Of a stretch of 30,808 bases of DNA, positions 17,886-25,317 are shown piece after piece. This DNA comes from Bacillota bacterium (GTDB lineage: Bacteria > Bacillota > Clostridia > Lachnospirales > Lachnospiraceae). The position numbers were made by a program, and so were the translations under genes. Each line of letters begins with the position of its first letter. The stretch's first letter is position 1. Where the stretch lies: the NCBI GenBank assembly GCA_023411225.1, contig JAEYPA010000089.1:1-30808 (forward strand), in the 5' to 3' direction. Below the pieces are notes generated by a model. The model had not been told where the DNA came from. It saw only the letters and a program-made list of their open reading frames with translations, and did no database searches.

Positions 17886-18578
17886 ATGAGCGGTCCAAAG
17901 TGTGATGAATTTGCATTAGAAGAACATCGAAGAGAGATTGAGCGAAGAAAACTTCGAGAGGAACTGCAACGTAAGCGCAAAGAAGAGGAACAACAAAGAA
18001 AATTAGAAAAGAGAAATCGTGAATTCAATGCTTCCGTGGAAACGGAATACGAAGCCTTATTCGAGGAACTGTTTGAGAAAAGAGAACAGCATATTATTGC
18101 GAAGGCCATTGATGAAGCCATGGAAGAGATGGGATATCACCTGATTGCGTCTATGACTCCTAAAGATGATGAGGAGGAGCCTATTAGTGCTCAGATATAT
18201 GGATTTTCTGATGGCACGGGGATTCAGATTATGGAAGCCAATGGGCAGGTTAGTCTGGAAGTGGTTGGACTAGGTACCAATGACAGAATTCCTACGGAGA
18301 AGGAAAGCGAGTATTTAGAACAGCAAATGAGCACCTTTTGTTTGGCTTATAATGATTTAGAGAGTAAACTCAACAAAAAGGGGATAGAGAGAAAAAGTGT
18401 GATATATCATCAAAAACCAAACAAACAATTTTCAAGAATATTAAATGTATTAAATTTTGACCAGATTCAAGAAATTAAAACATTACAACAGTATTTTATG
18501 AAAAAGGATGTAGTGAACAATGAGCCAGATGTTTTATTATTGCAAAAAGTGCAACAAAGCAGTGCCAACAAGCAATAG
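17886..18578 (+). CDS. Coiled-coil protein of unknown function
   Basis: A 230-residue protein I do not recognise. It starts MSGPKCDEF, followed by about 60 residues of uninterrupted charged heptads (roughly residues 12-75, rich in R, E and K), a clear coiled-coil. A mixed alpha/beta domain follows (SAQIYGFSDGTGIQIMEANG then SLEVVGLG), and a helical tail. It has no signal peptide or membrane helix. GAGGGGGTAGGTCAT precedes the ATG. Its last 59 bases overlap the next gene in another frame, so the products are probably made together and may bind each other. Likely an adaptor in the kinase/FHA system. Confidence 0.85.
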   Translation: MSGPKCDEFALEEHRREIERRKLREELQRKRKEEEQQRKLEKRNREFNASVETEYEALFEELFEKREQHIIAKAIDEAMEEMGYHLIASMTPKDDEEEPISAQIYGFSDGTGIQIMEANGQVSLEVVGLGTNDRIPTEKESEYLEQQMSTFCLAYNDLESKLNKKGIERKSVIYHQKPNKQFSRILNVLNFDQIQEIKTLQQYFMKKDVVNNEPDVLLLQKVQQSSANKQ

Positions 18579-20034
18579 AAAATGTGACTGTGGAAGAAAT
18601 TTTAAAAATGAGCCTATGTATTCGGAGAACCAGATTAAGGAGCTAATAAGTAGTGAGGGACAGGAGGAATCCAAGGAGAACGAGAGATTAGATAATCACA
18701 ATGAGATGGTCTGTCCAAGATGTGGAAGTACCTACGGAAGATGGATGAGCATATGCGAGAAATGTGGCACTTTACTCCGATTAAATAGCCAAATGATGGA
18801 ACAGAAAATAGAAAAGAAATATCCTAGCTATGAACTTTCTTTAAAGCGGTTTGTTAACGGACAAGAGATGTATGCTAACGTTACCATCCCCATAGATAAA
18901 GAAATTATTTGCATTGGAAGAAGTTATTTTATCATGAATGATTTGTTTGGAGTGGATAAAGCAGCAATAGATGCAAGTATCCGGCATGTAAGTAAATATA
19001 ATGCACAACTTTATATAAGTAATGGAGAATACTACTTGAAGTATGATGATTCTCCTGAACATAACAATGGAAGAAGAAAGGCTCATATTCATGTAAATGG
19101 CGTTAGGTTAGTAGAAGGTTCTATGATTAAATTACAGCGAGATGATAGAATCCTACTAGGAGACATTGCAAATAATAATAAAGATGGATGTGTAGAACTT
19201 TGCATGTGTAAAATAGGAGAAACCAATGCCTTGAGTCAAAAGCAGCCTTCTGATTGGACAATCACTATAAACAGGCTGAATGAAAAATTAGATAAGCTTG
19301 GAGAAAAACTTGACCAGAATCATACAGAGGTAATTAAATATTGCCAATCCACCATATCAAGATTTGATAGTGTAGATACAATTATAGAGAAAGTACAACC
19401 ATTTCCACTTTTTCAGAATAAGAGCAAGGAGGATTATCTAAATTATTTCTTCACGACTTATCAGAATAAAGGTGAGTTAATAGCGGTTTTATCTGATGCT
19501 CAGATGCAGTATTTATATAAAGCCGCAATTAATGAATACTGTATTAATAATTTACAAGAGGAAAGTAATGATTATGCAGAGCCGCTGGTTCAGTTAGGTA
19601 AAATGTTGGAAAATTTCATCTATCAGAACTTAGGCGATTTTATAGCTCGATTTTGTGATGTCTCAGAAGAAGATATGAAAAACCAAAAACATTTTCAAAT
19701 GGGAGATTATACAAAACGATTTGTTAAATATGACTTCAACCAAAGAAAGGTTTGTGCGTATAAACCTGTGATAAGAAAAATTGCGACAGAATATGAAGGT
19801 AAGGAGAATCCTAACCCAATATTGATAAAGGAAATGGAAGAAGCCTTTCTTAGTTGTGATAAATGGCGAGCTTATAGAAATGAGGCTGCACATAGTACAC
19901 CGAAAGCTAAGAAAAAAGAGGAATTAAATTATATTTCTAAGTATGAATACGAGAAACGTAAGAAAGAACTTTTTGAAACGGAATTTCCGATTAAGATAAA
20001 AAAATACCATGACAAAATATTTGGGGAGAATTAA
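18520..20034 (+). CDS. Zinc-ribbon/FHA protein with HEPN-like C-terminus
   Basis: A 504-residue protein. Two zinc ribbons come first (C8, C11, C22, C24 and C65, C68, C79, C82). An FHA phosphothreonine-binding domain follows at about residues 105-218, with IGRS (G133, R134), IRHVSKYNAQL (S158) and HVNG (N193, G194), all core FHA positions. A helical linker leads to a C-terminal domain (about residues 320-460) that contains YRNEAAHS. R453-N454-x3-H458 is the R-N-x3-H motif of HEPN domains, many of which are RNases in defence and toxin systems. The start at 18520 keeps the first cysteine pair and overlaps the previous gene by 59 bases. Likely the phospho-reader, and possibly the effector, of this operon. 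FHA is confident; HEPN rests on one motif plus helical context. Confidence 0.88.
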   Translation: MSQMFYYCKKCNKAVPTSNRKCDCGRNFKNEPMYSENQIKELISSEGQEESKENERLDNHNEMVCPRCGSTYGRWMSICEKCGTLLRLNSQMMEQKIEKKYPSYELSLKRFVNGQEMYANVTIPIDKEIICIGRSYFIMNDLFGVDKAAIDASIRHVSKYNAQLYISNGEYYLKYDDSPEHNNGRRKAHIHVNGVRLVEGSMIKLQRDDRILLGDIANNNKDGCVELCMCKIGETNALSQKQPSDWTITINRLNEKLDKLGEKLDQNHTEVIKYCQSTISRFDSVDTIIEKVQPFPLFQNKSKEDYLNYFFTTYQNKGELIAVLSDAQMQYLYKAAINEYCINNLQEESNDYAEPLVQLGKMLENFIYQNLGDFIARFCDVSEEDMKNQKHFQMGDYTKRFVKYDFNQRKVCAYKPVIRKIATEYEGKENPNPILIKEMEEAFLSCDKWRAYRNEAAHSTPKAKKKEELNYISKYEYEKRKKELFETEFPIKIKKYHDKIFGEN

Positions 20035-20039
20035 GTCAA

Positions 20040-20669
20040 ATGAGAATTGCAAGGATCTTCTATCCCGTAAAAGTATTAGGACCTGGAGAAAGAATTGGAA
20101 TATGGGTAAATGGCTGCCTTAGAAAATGTGACGGCTGCGCAAATCCTGAACTATGGGAACTCGACCATTCCTTAGCAATCTCCCTAGAGAATTTATGTGA
20201 GATGATAGAATCGATATTTCAATTCTATAAGGGTCATGTGGATGGAGTTACCATAAGTGGTGGAGAGCCCTTCATGCAAATGGAAGAACTAATGGGATTA
20301 ATTAATTATCTAAAAACAAAAACAGAGGATATCTTACTATATACCGGGTATCAAAGAAGTGAACTTATTAAGGATACTTTAGGACAGAAGATTATAGAAA
20401 ATATAGCAGTTTTAGTAGATGGGCCTTACCAAAAAGAAAAAAATAATGGCGAGGTATTAAGAGGTTCTTTGAATCAAACTATCTATTATAGAGATGAACT
20501 TATAAAAAAGCGGTATGAAGAGTATGTTCGTATGAATGAAGGTAAGAACATGGTACAGAACTTCAGGATAAAAGATGGGATAGTAGCAGTAGGAATACAT
20601 AGAGATAATTTTAGAGAGGAACTAAAAAGGGAATTGCAGAAAAAGGAAATTATAGAGGAGGGGAACTAA
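20040..20669 (+). CDS. Small radical SAM protein, NrdG/activase-like
   Basis: A 209-residue radical S-adenosylmethionine protein. NGCLRKCDGC carries the C-x3-C-x2-C motif (C26, C30, C33) that binds the [4Fe-4S] cluster and AdoMet, followed by TISGGEPF, the GGE motif. Size and layout match glycyl radical enzyme activases of the NrdG class with a single cluster; no ferredoxin insert is present. Yet no ribonucleotide reductase or other glycyl radical enzyme lies in this operon, and YjjI downstream has its own activase. Its substrate is therefore unknown; a modified protein or nucleotide is possible. It starts 6 bases after the FHA gene, with GGGGAG inside that gene's end. Confidence 0.9.
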   Translation: MRIARIFYPVKVLGPGERIGIWVNGCLRKCDGCANPELWELDHSLAISLENLCEMIESIFQFYKGHVDGVTISGGEPFMQMEELMGLINYLKTKTEDILLYTGYQRSELIKDTLGQKIIENIAVLVDGPYQKEKNNGEVLRGSLNQTIYYRDELIKKRYEEYVRMNEGKNMVQNFRIKDGIVAVGIHRDNFREELKRELQKKEIIEEGN

Positions 20670-20670
20670 T

Positions 20671-22551
20671 TTGGATGAATACATATGTAAATGGCATAAG
20701 GAGTTAGAGGTATTTTACAGGCTAAAGTCCATGTTGATTTTCGAAGGCAATATTATGGATCTATTTAAGTATCCCAATTCCAATATGAATTTGGGGTTGA
20801 CGAAATATCTGCATCTTTTTTTTCAAAGTAAAGGGTATGAGATTATTGTTGAATATGATCATATTCATGGGTTTCGGCCAGTTATGGAACAAAACTTGGA
20901 TGAGTTACAGGATTTCGCACGTATCACCAATGCAACTACTGAGATTCATCAGGGTGCCATGCAGTTAGCCTTTGCTCAAGGAGAAGAAAATGCATGTTTG
21001 TTGACGGAGAAGTTATTAAAAAATGAATTAAAATCTTCTATAGTGATATTTAATATGGCTTCTAGATATATCTTGTCAGCAAATCAACTACAGCAATTCC
21101 AGTCCGATGGGTTTGTTACTATTCAAATGGCGGTTTCGGCGGCAAAGGAAGTCTATGTGGAAGATCATTATAATCGGAATCTATGTATCTTCCTTGTAGA
21201 TAAGGTAAATGACTTACCAGTATGGTTCTTTAAAGATAACCCTTATTCTAAATTACTAAATGTGCAAACACCTTCCAGAGAAGAACGGTTGGAGTTTGTG
21301 AATGAACAGGGATTAAAAGATTTCTTTGCCAGAGACATCTATGAGAGAGAAATACCGGAATTTGAAAAGAATCCTATGGAACTACAAAAAATAAAAGAAA
21401 GATTTGTTGCTTTGACCGAGGGATTTACGAGGTTGGAATTATGTGATCTATGTACAATGTGTGAGAACGAAAGATATTCCATTCATGAAATGTCAAAAAT
21501 AGTGGATCTATACCGGTATGGGGTGAAAGAGAATCCTTGGTCTAGTATTGAGTTGAAAGTAAGACTTAAAGAAGCAGAACAACTCCTTAAGAATAGGGTA
21601 AAAGGGCAGGACATTGCTATGGATAGGACCCTAAAGGTTATAAAAAGAGCAGTGGCGGGCCTGTCCGGTCTGCAACACTCTTCCCATGGTAAACCAAAGG
21701 GAATCCTATTCTTTGCAGGTCCCACCGGAACCGGTAAAACGGAAATGGCTAAAAGCCTTGCAGAATTATTATTTGGTGATGAACGAAGCTGTATTAGGTT
21801 TGATATGAGTGAATATGCTGATGAATCCTCTAACCAGAGACTTCTTGGGGCAGCACCAGGGTACATCGGTTATGAGGCAGGGGGGCAGCTTACAAATGCG
21901 GTAAAAGAGCATCCATTTTCCATTCTATTATTTGATGAGATAGAAAAAGCTCATAAAAGTATTATGGATAAGTTCCTTCAGATACTAGAAGATGGAAGAA
22001 TGACAGATGGGCAAGGAAATACAGTGTATTTTTCAGAATGTGTCATTATATTTACCAGTAATCTGGGTATCTATGACCTAAATGAATATACAGGTGTAAG
22101 AACCCTAAGGGTGAGTGCAAATGACAGTTATGAACAGGTTGAAAGAAAAGTGAAAGAGGGGATTTCCAAGTATTTCAAGGTTCAACTGGGAAGACCGGAA
22201 ATATTGAATCGAATTGGAGAAAATATCATCGTCTTCGATTTTATCCGTGAAGAGACTGCTACAATCATTATGAACAGCCAATTGGATAAGATTATTCGTA
22301 CACTAAAGTTGGAAAATAATGTGGAACTTACAATTGAGCCTCAGGTTAGGAATGACTTATATAAACGTATCAGATCAAATCTTGAGAATGGTGGTCGTGG
22401 TGTCGGCAACGTAATTGAAGAAGTTATCCTAAATCCACTTTCAAGCTATCTGTTAGATCACGATTTGTTAAATGAAGCAAGAGTCAGAATTTATGATATG
22501 GACTCTTCTGTTGTTCCTATGACAATTAATATGGATGGTAGTAGGATATGA
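20671..22551 (+). CDS. ClpB-type AAA+ ATPase with degenerate first module
   Basis: A 626-residue protein starting at TTG, set by GAGGAGGGG at 20655-20663 and 7-base spacing; no in-frame ATG fits. The C-terminal half is a complete ClpA/ClpB second AAA+ module: Walker A GPTGTGKT (K356), Walker B LLFDEIEKAH (D422, E423), sensor 1 FTSNLG (N464), arginine finger region GRPEILNRIGE and sensor 2 GGRGVGNVIEE. The N-terminal half (about residues 1-300) looks like an AAA fold without Walker A, with FLVDKVND where Walker B should be. It resembles a degenerate first ring module serving as a scaffold. No Clp N-domain, M-domain or ClpP-binding loop is seen. It probably remodels or disassembles a protein complex, controlled by the kinase/FHA partners. 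It overlaps the PP2C gene by 4 bases. Confidence 0.92.
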   Translation: MDEYICKWHKELEVFYRLKSMLIFEGNIMDLFKYPNSNMNLGLTKYLHLFFQSKGYEIIVEYDHIHGFRPVMEQNLDELQDFARITNATTEIHQGAMQLAFAQGEENACLLTEKLLKNELKSSIVIFNMASRYILSANQLQQFQSDGFVTIQMAVSAAKEVYVEDHYNRNLCIFLVDKVNDLPVWFFKDNPYSKLLNVQTPSREERLEFVNEQGLKDFFARDIYEREIPEFEKNPMELQKIKERFVALTEGFTRLELCDLCTMCENERYSIHEMSKIVDLYRYGVKENPWSSIELKVRLKEAEQLLKNRVKGQDIAMDRTLKVIKRAVAGLSGLQHSSHGKPKGILFFAGPTGTGKTEMAKSLAELLFGDERSCIRFDMSEYADESSNQRLLGAAPGYIGYEAGGQLTNAVKEHPFSILLFDEIEKAHKSIMDKFLQILEDGRMTDGQGNTVYFSECVIIFTSNLGIYDLNEYTGVRTLRVSANDSYEQVERKVKEGISKYFKVQLGRPEILNRIGENIIVFDFIREETATIIMNSQLDKIIRTLKLENNVELTIEPQVRNDLYKRIRSNLENGGRGVGNVIEEVILNPLSSYLLDHDLLNEARVRIYDMDSSVVPMTINMDGSRI

Positions 22552-23324
22552 AGATATATGCAGGTGTAGAAAAAGGAAATAGAGTTCATAAAGATCACTG
22601 TGAGGATAGAGTTCTTGTAGGTAGAGAAATAATTGATCAGGGGTATTATGAGACAGAATTAAATACTCCTGTTTTCCTGGCTGCAGTATCAGACGGTGTA
22701 GGTGGCAGACCGATGGGATGGCTTGCAGCAAAGACAGTTCTTGAGACTCTAAGCCAAATTTCGCTTGAGAACATGCAAGACAATAAACAATTGCTAGAAA
22801 CAGTGAAATTAGCAAATGAGAAGATATTTCGTCTATCTAGGAACGATAAAGAATGCAAAGGAATGGCGACGACCCTTTCCTTGTTAAAAATAAGCAATGG
22901 AGTAGCGACCATACTACATCTAGGTGACACAAGAGTATATCAATTAATTCCAATGCAAGGTATCTACATGCTCAAACAGTTAACTAAGGATCAAAATAAT
23001 ATGACATGGTGGATGGAGTTACCAGAGTATGAAGACTATACTGAGCAGGAACTTAAAACTAGGAGAGGATGGTATGCAATCACCTCCTATATCGGTATGA
23101 ATTCAGAAGATTTAGAAGACAAGGTACAGATCATTGATCAAATCTCTTTGAATGGAATGTTTATTCTTACCTCAGATGGTATTCATGATTATATTCCCCA
23201 TCATGAATTCAGAAAGGCACTTTCTATGGATGCCGAACCTAAAGAGATCATTAGAGAGCTTATGAAAAAAGCAAAAGACAATGGCTCTGTGGATGACCAA
23301 TCAATTATTATTGTTAAGCCTTAA
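22548..23324 (+). CDS. PP2C-type Ser/Thr protein phosphatase
   Basis: A 258-residue metal-dependent phosphatase (PPM/PP2C family), cytoplasmic, with no membrane helix. Motifs run in order: HKDHCEDRV, the metal-binding VSDGVGG, GMATTLSLL, HLGDTRVYQL, ILTSDGIHDYI and SVDDQSIIIV. All metal-ligand aspartates are present, so it should be active. Its ATG overlaps the AAA+ stop (ATGA). Expected to remove phosphates added by the kinase at 15946, resetting binding to the FHA protein. Kinase, PP2C and FHA in one operon also occur in type VI secretion and tellurite-resistance (TerY-P) regulation, but no secretion or Ter genes are here. Confidence 0.95.
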   Translation: MKIYAGVEKGNRVHKDHCEDRVLVGREIIDQGYYETELNTPVFLAAVSDGVGGRPMGWLAAKTVLETLSQISLENMQDNKQLLETVKLANEKIFRLSRNDKECKGMATTLSLLKISNGVATILHLGDTRVYQLIPMQGIYMLKQLTKDQNNMTWWMELPEYEDYTEQELKTRRGWYAITSYIGMNSEDLEDKVQIIDQISLNGMFILTSDGIHDYIPHHEFRKALSMDAEPKEIIRELMKKAKDNGSVDDQSIIIVKP

Positions 23325-23336
23325 AGGAGAGTGTTT

Positions 23337-23420
23337 ATGAGGAAAAGAGAGTGGTTAAAATTATTACTATTAATGGCTGTATGTGGTGTTGTTCTGTATA
23401 TGTATCTCACTGAAATTTAA
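23337..23420 (+). CDS. 27-residue single-helix membrane peptide
   Basis: A tiny gene with an excellent ribosome site (AAAGGAGA, 23323-23330, 6 bases before the ATG), 12 bases after the phosphatase stop and ahead of the operon terminator. The peptide has a basic start (MRKREWLK), about 16 hydrophobic residues (LLLLMAVCGVVLYMYL) and a short TEI tail: one membrane helix with the N-terminus probably inside. Such peptides can be regulators, complex anchors or toxins. Nothing identifies which. Coding status rests on ribosome site, position and composition. Confidence 0.6.
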   Translation: MRKREWLKLLLLMAVCGVVLYMYLTEI

Positions 23421-23520
23421 GGGATAATTAGGTAGTTGCAAAAATAAGTATATACAAGATGGAAGTGTTGTATAAAGTTGGACGAAAATTCCTTTTGTCA
23501 AAATTTGCTTGATTTTCATT

Positions 23521-23552
23521 CAAGGAATAGTATATCATATTCCTTGTTTTTT
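23521..23552 (+). terminator. Terminator of the kinase/FHA/AAA+ operon
   Basis: CAAGGAATA (23521-23529) pairs perfectly with TATTCCTTG (23538-23546), with an 8-base loop, then TTTTTT at 23547-23552. It lies 100 bases after the 27-residue gene. From here to 23755 there is only AT-rich control sequence. Confidence 0.85.
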
Positions 23553-23651
23553 AATATGTAAAAACTGTTTATAGAAATATAGCATATAACATGTTTATAA
23601 ATGGAAAAAATGGACAGATATCACAAACACCATGATAAGTATTTATATTAT

Positions 23652-23687
23652 TATATAAAATAAGGACAAACGACCTTTATTTATATA
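23652..23687 (+). promoter_or_regulatory. Imperfect palindrome upstream of the nucleoside operon
   Basis: TATATAAAATAAGG (23652-23665) and CCTTTATTTATATA (23674-23687) are 14-base arms with two mismatches around an 8-base spacer. It lies about 70 bases before the start of udp and near the likely promoter, so it could be an operator for a dimeric regulator. It is too AT-rich and T-poor downstream for a terminator. Confidence 0.4.
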
Positions 23688-23731
23688 TGAATAAATGCTA
23701 AAATTAATCTAAAATATCAAAAAAATATGTA

Positions 23732-23737
23732 TATAAT
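23732..23737 (+). promoter_or_regulatory. Possible -10 box of the nucleoside operon
   Basis: A perfect TATAAT lies 18 bases before the udp ATG, with AAGGAGA between them. No recognisable -35 lies 17 bases upstream, so an activator may be needed, or the match may be chance in AT-rich DNA. Confidence 0.35.
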
Positions 23738-23755
23738 TAACATAAGGAGAAGCCT

Positions 23756-24541
23756 ATGGTGGATTATACTGAAGGATCTGGAAAGCAATATCATACGGGG
23801 ATAGGGTTCGGTGACGTTGGTAGATATGTAATTCTACCCGGAGACCCCAAAAGATGTGCCCAGATTGCAGCACATTTCGATCACGCAGAGTTGATTGCAG
23901 ACAAGCGTGAATACATAACATATACAGGTACTCTGGATGGAGTGAAGGTGAGTGTGACCTCCACTGGAATTGGCGGGCCTTCTGCAGCTATTGCCATTGA
24001 GGAACTTAGCAAGAGTGGAGCGGATACTTTTATCAGAGTGGGAACCTGTGGTGGAATGCAAGAGGAAGTCTGTGGAGGAGATATCGTCATTGCCAATGGA
24101 GCTATACGAATGGAAGGAACAAGTAGAGAATATGCACCTCTTGAATATCCAGCTGTTCCTGACGTAACTGTAATGAATGCATTAATAAAAGCATCAGAAG
24201 ACATGAAACTAAGATACCATGTAGGTGTGGTCCAGTGTAAAGATTCATTCTTTGGACAGCATGAACCTGAGATTATGCCTGTAAGTAATGAACTTCTGAA
24301 TAAATGGGAAGCATGGCTTAGAATGGGATGTTTGGCATCAGAGATGGAATCAGCTGCCTTATTCATTGCTGGAAGCTTTTTAAGAGTACGGGTTGGGTCC
24401 TGCTTTTTAGTTGTAGCTAATCAAGAACGAGCAAAAAAGGGATTATCAAATAGTCAAGCACATGATACCGAGCAGGCAATAAAAGCTGCTGTAGAAGCTA
24501 TTCGGTTACTTATAAAAAAGGATAGTGAGAATCACAAATAA
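23756..24541 (+). CDS. udp: Uridine phosphorylase
   Basis: A 261-residue nucleoside phosphorylase of the NP-I family. It splits uridine (often deoxyuridine too) with phosphate into uracil and ribose-1-phosphate. Signatures are VILPGDPKR (phosphate site), TGIGGPSAAIAIEEL, RVGTCGGMQ, QCKDSFFGQHEP and GCLASEMESAALF (ribose/base contacts, E-M-E). The QCKDSFFGQ segment is specific for uridine phosphorylases over purine enzymes. Length is normal. AAGGAGA lies 8 bases before the ATG. First gene of the nucleoside salvage operon, followed by deoD and a BMP importer. Confidence 0.94.
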   Translation: MVDYTEGSGKQYHTGIGFGDVGRYVILPGDPKRCAQIAAHFDHAELIADKREYITYTGTLDGVKVSVTSTGIGGPSAAIAIEELSKSGADTFIRVGTCGGMQEEVCGGDIVIANGAIRMEGTSREYAPLEYPAVPDVTVMNALIKASEDMKLRYHVGVVQCKDSFFGQHEPEIMPVSNELLNKWEAWLRMGCLASEMESAALFIAGSFLRVRVGSCFLVVANQERAKKGLSNSQAHDTEQAIKAAVEAIRLLIKKDSENHK

Positions 24542-24596
24542 TTATGAAAAGGAGATTGTTTTTTGCATGTGAGAAATTGCAGAAAGCAGAACAAAT

Positions 24597-25301
24597 ATGG
24601 GACTTACAGCACATAATAATGCAAACAAGGGAGATATCGCCAAAACTGTATTAATGCCGGGAGATCCACTAAGAGCGAAATATATTGCAGAAACCTATTT
24701 AGAACAGCCAAAGTGCTTTAATGAAGTACGTAATATGCTTGGCTACACAGGTACCTATAAGGGAAAGAAGATTTCGGTAATGGGCGGTGGAATGGGAATG
24801 CCGTCTATAGGAATCTATTCCTATGAACTTTTTAACTTTTATGATGTAGATAATATCATACGTATCGGTTCTGCTGGTGCGCTTTTAGATGATATGGAAC
24901 TTAATGACTTAGTAGTTGCTATGGGAGCCTGTACTGATTCTAATTATGTATATCAGTTTGGTCTTCCTGGAAGCTTTGCCCCTATTGCTAGTTATGGTCT
25001 GCTAGATAAGGCGGTAAAGGCTGCCTCTGATCTTGATGTGAAGATTAGGGTAGGTAATATTCTATCATCAGATGTATTCTATAATGCTGATACAACTGTC
25101 AATGACAAGTGGAAAAGCATGGGGATCATGGCTGTGGAGATGGAAGCGGCAGCGCTTTACATGAATGCAGCAAAGGCAGGAAAGCAAGCGCTTTGCATGC
25201 TCACAATTTCAGACCATATTTATAAGGATACTCATCTGTCTGCCGAAGAAAGGCAGCTGGGTTTCAATCATATGATGCAAGTTGCATTAGAATTAGCGTA
25301 A
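24597..25301 (+). CDS. deoD: Purine nucleoside phosphorylase, DeoD type
   Basis: A 234-residue hexameric-type purine nucleoside phosphorylase. It phosphorolyses inosine, guanosine, adenosine and their deoxy forms to base and (deoxy)ribose-1-phosphate. Motifs: VLMPGDPLRAKYIAE, GGGMGMPSIGIYSYEL, RIGSAGAL, the ribose-binding VEMEAAALY and the catalytic Asp in TISDH. All are typical of DeoD. The ATG at 24597 has only a poor ribosome site. The strong AAAAGGAGA at 24547 serves ATGTGA at 24567, a start codon followed at once by a stop in the same frame, so deoD may be read by reinitiation. Confidence 0.95.
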   Translation: MGLTAHNNANKGDIAKTVLMPGDPLRAKYIAETYLEQPKCFNEVRNMLGYTGTYKGKKISVMGGGMGMPSIGIYSYELFNFYDVDNIIRIGSAGALLDDMELNDLVVAMGACTDSNYVYQFGLPGSFAPIASYGLLDKAVKAASDLDVKIRVGNILSSDVFYNADTTVNDKWKSMGIMAVEMEAAALYMNAAKAGKQALCMLTISDHIYKDTHLSAEERQLGFNHMMQVALELA

Positions 25302-25317
25302 AAAAGGAGAGAAAGCT

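Noticed and set aside
21483..21866. Reverse-strand frame of 127 codons inside the AAA+ gene
   Set aside because: Antisense shadow of a well-conserved AAA+ region, without a ribosome site or recognisable product.
13911..23420. Type VI secretion or tellurite-resistance cluster
   Set aside because: Kinase, PP2C and FHA recall those systems, but no sheath, tube, baseplate, TerD or vWA genes are present in the window.
23553..23755. Purine-type riboswitch before the nucleoside operon
   Set aside because: No conserved purine aptamer loops or suitable three-way junction could be found; only an AT-rich palindrome.
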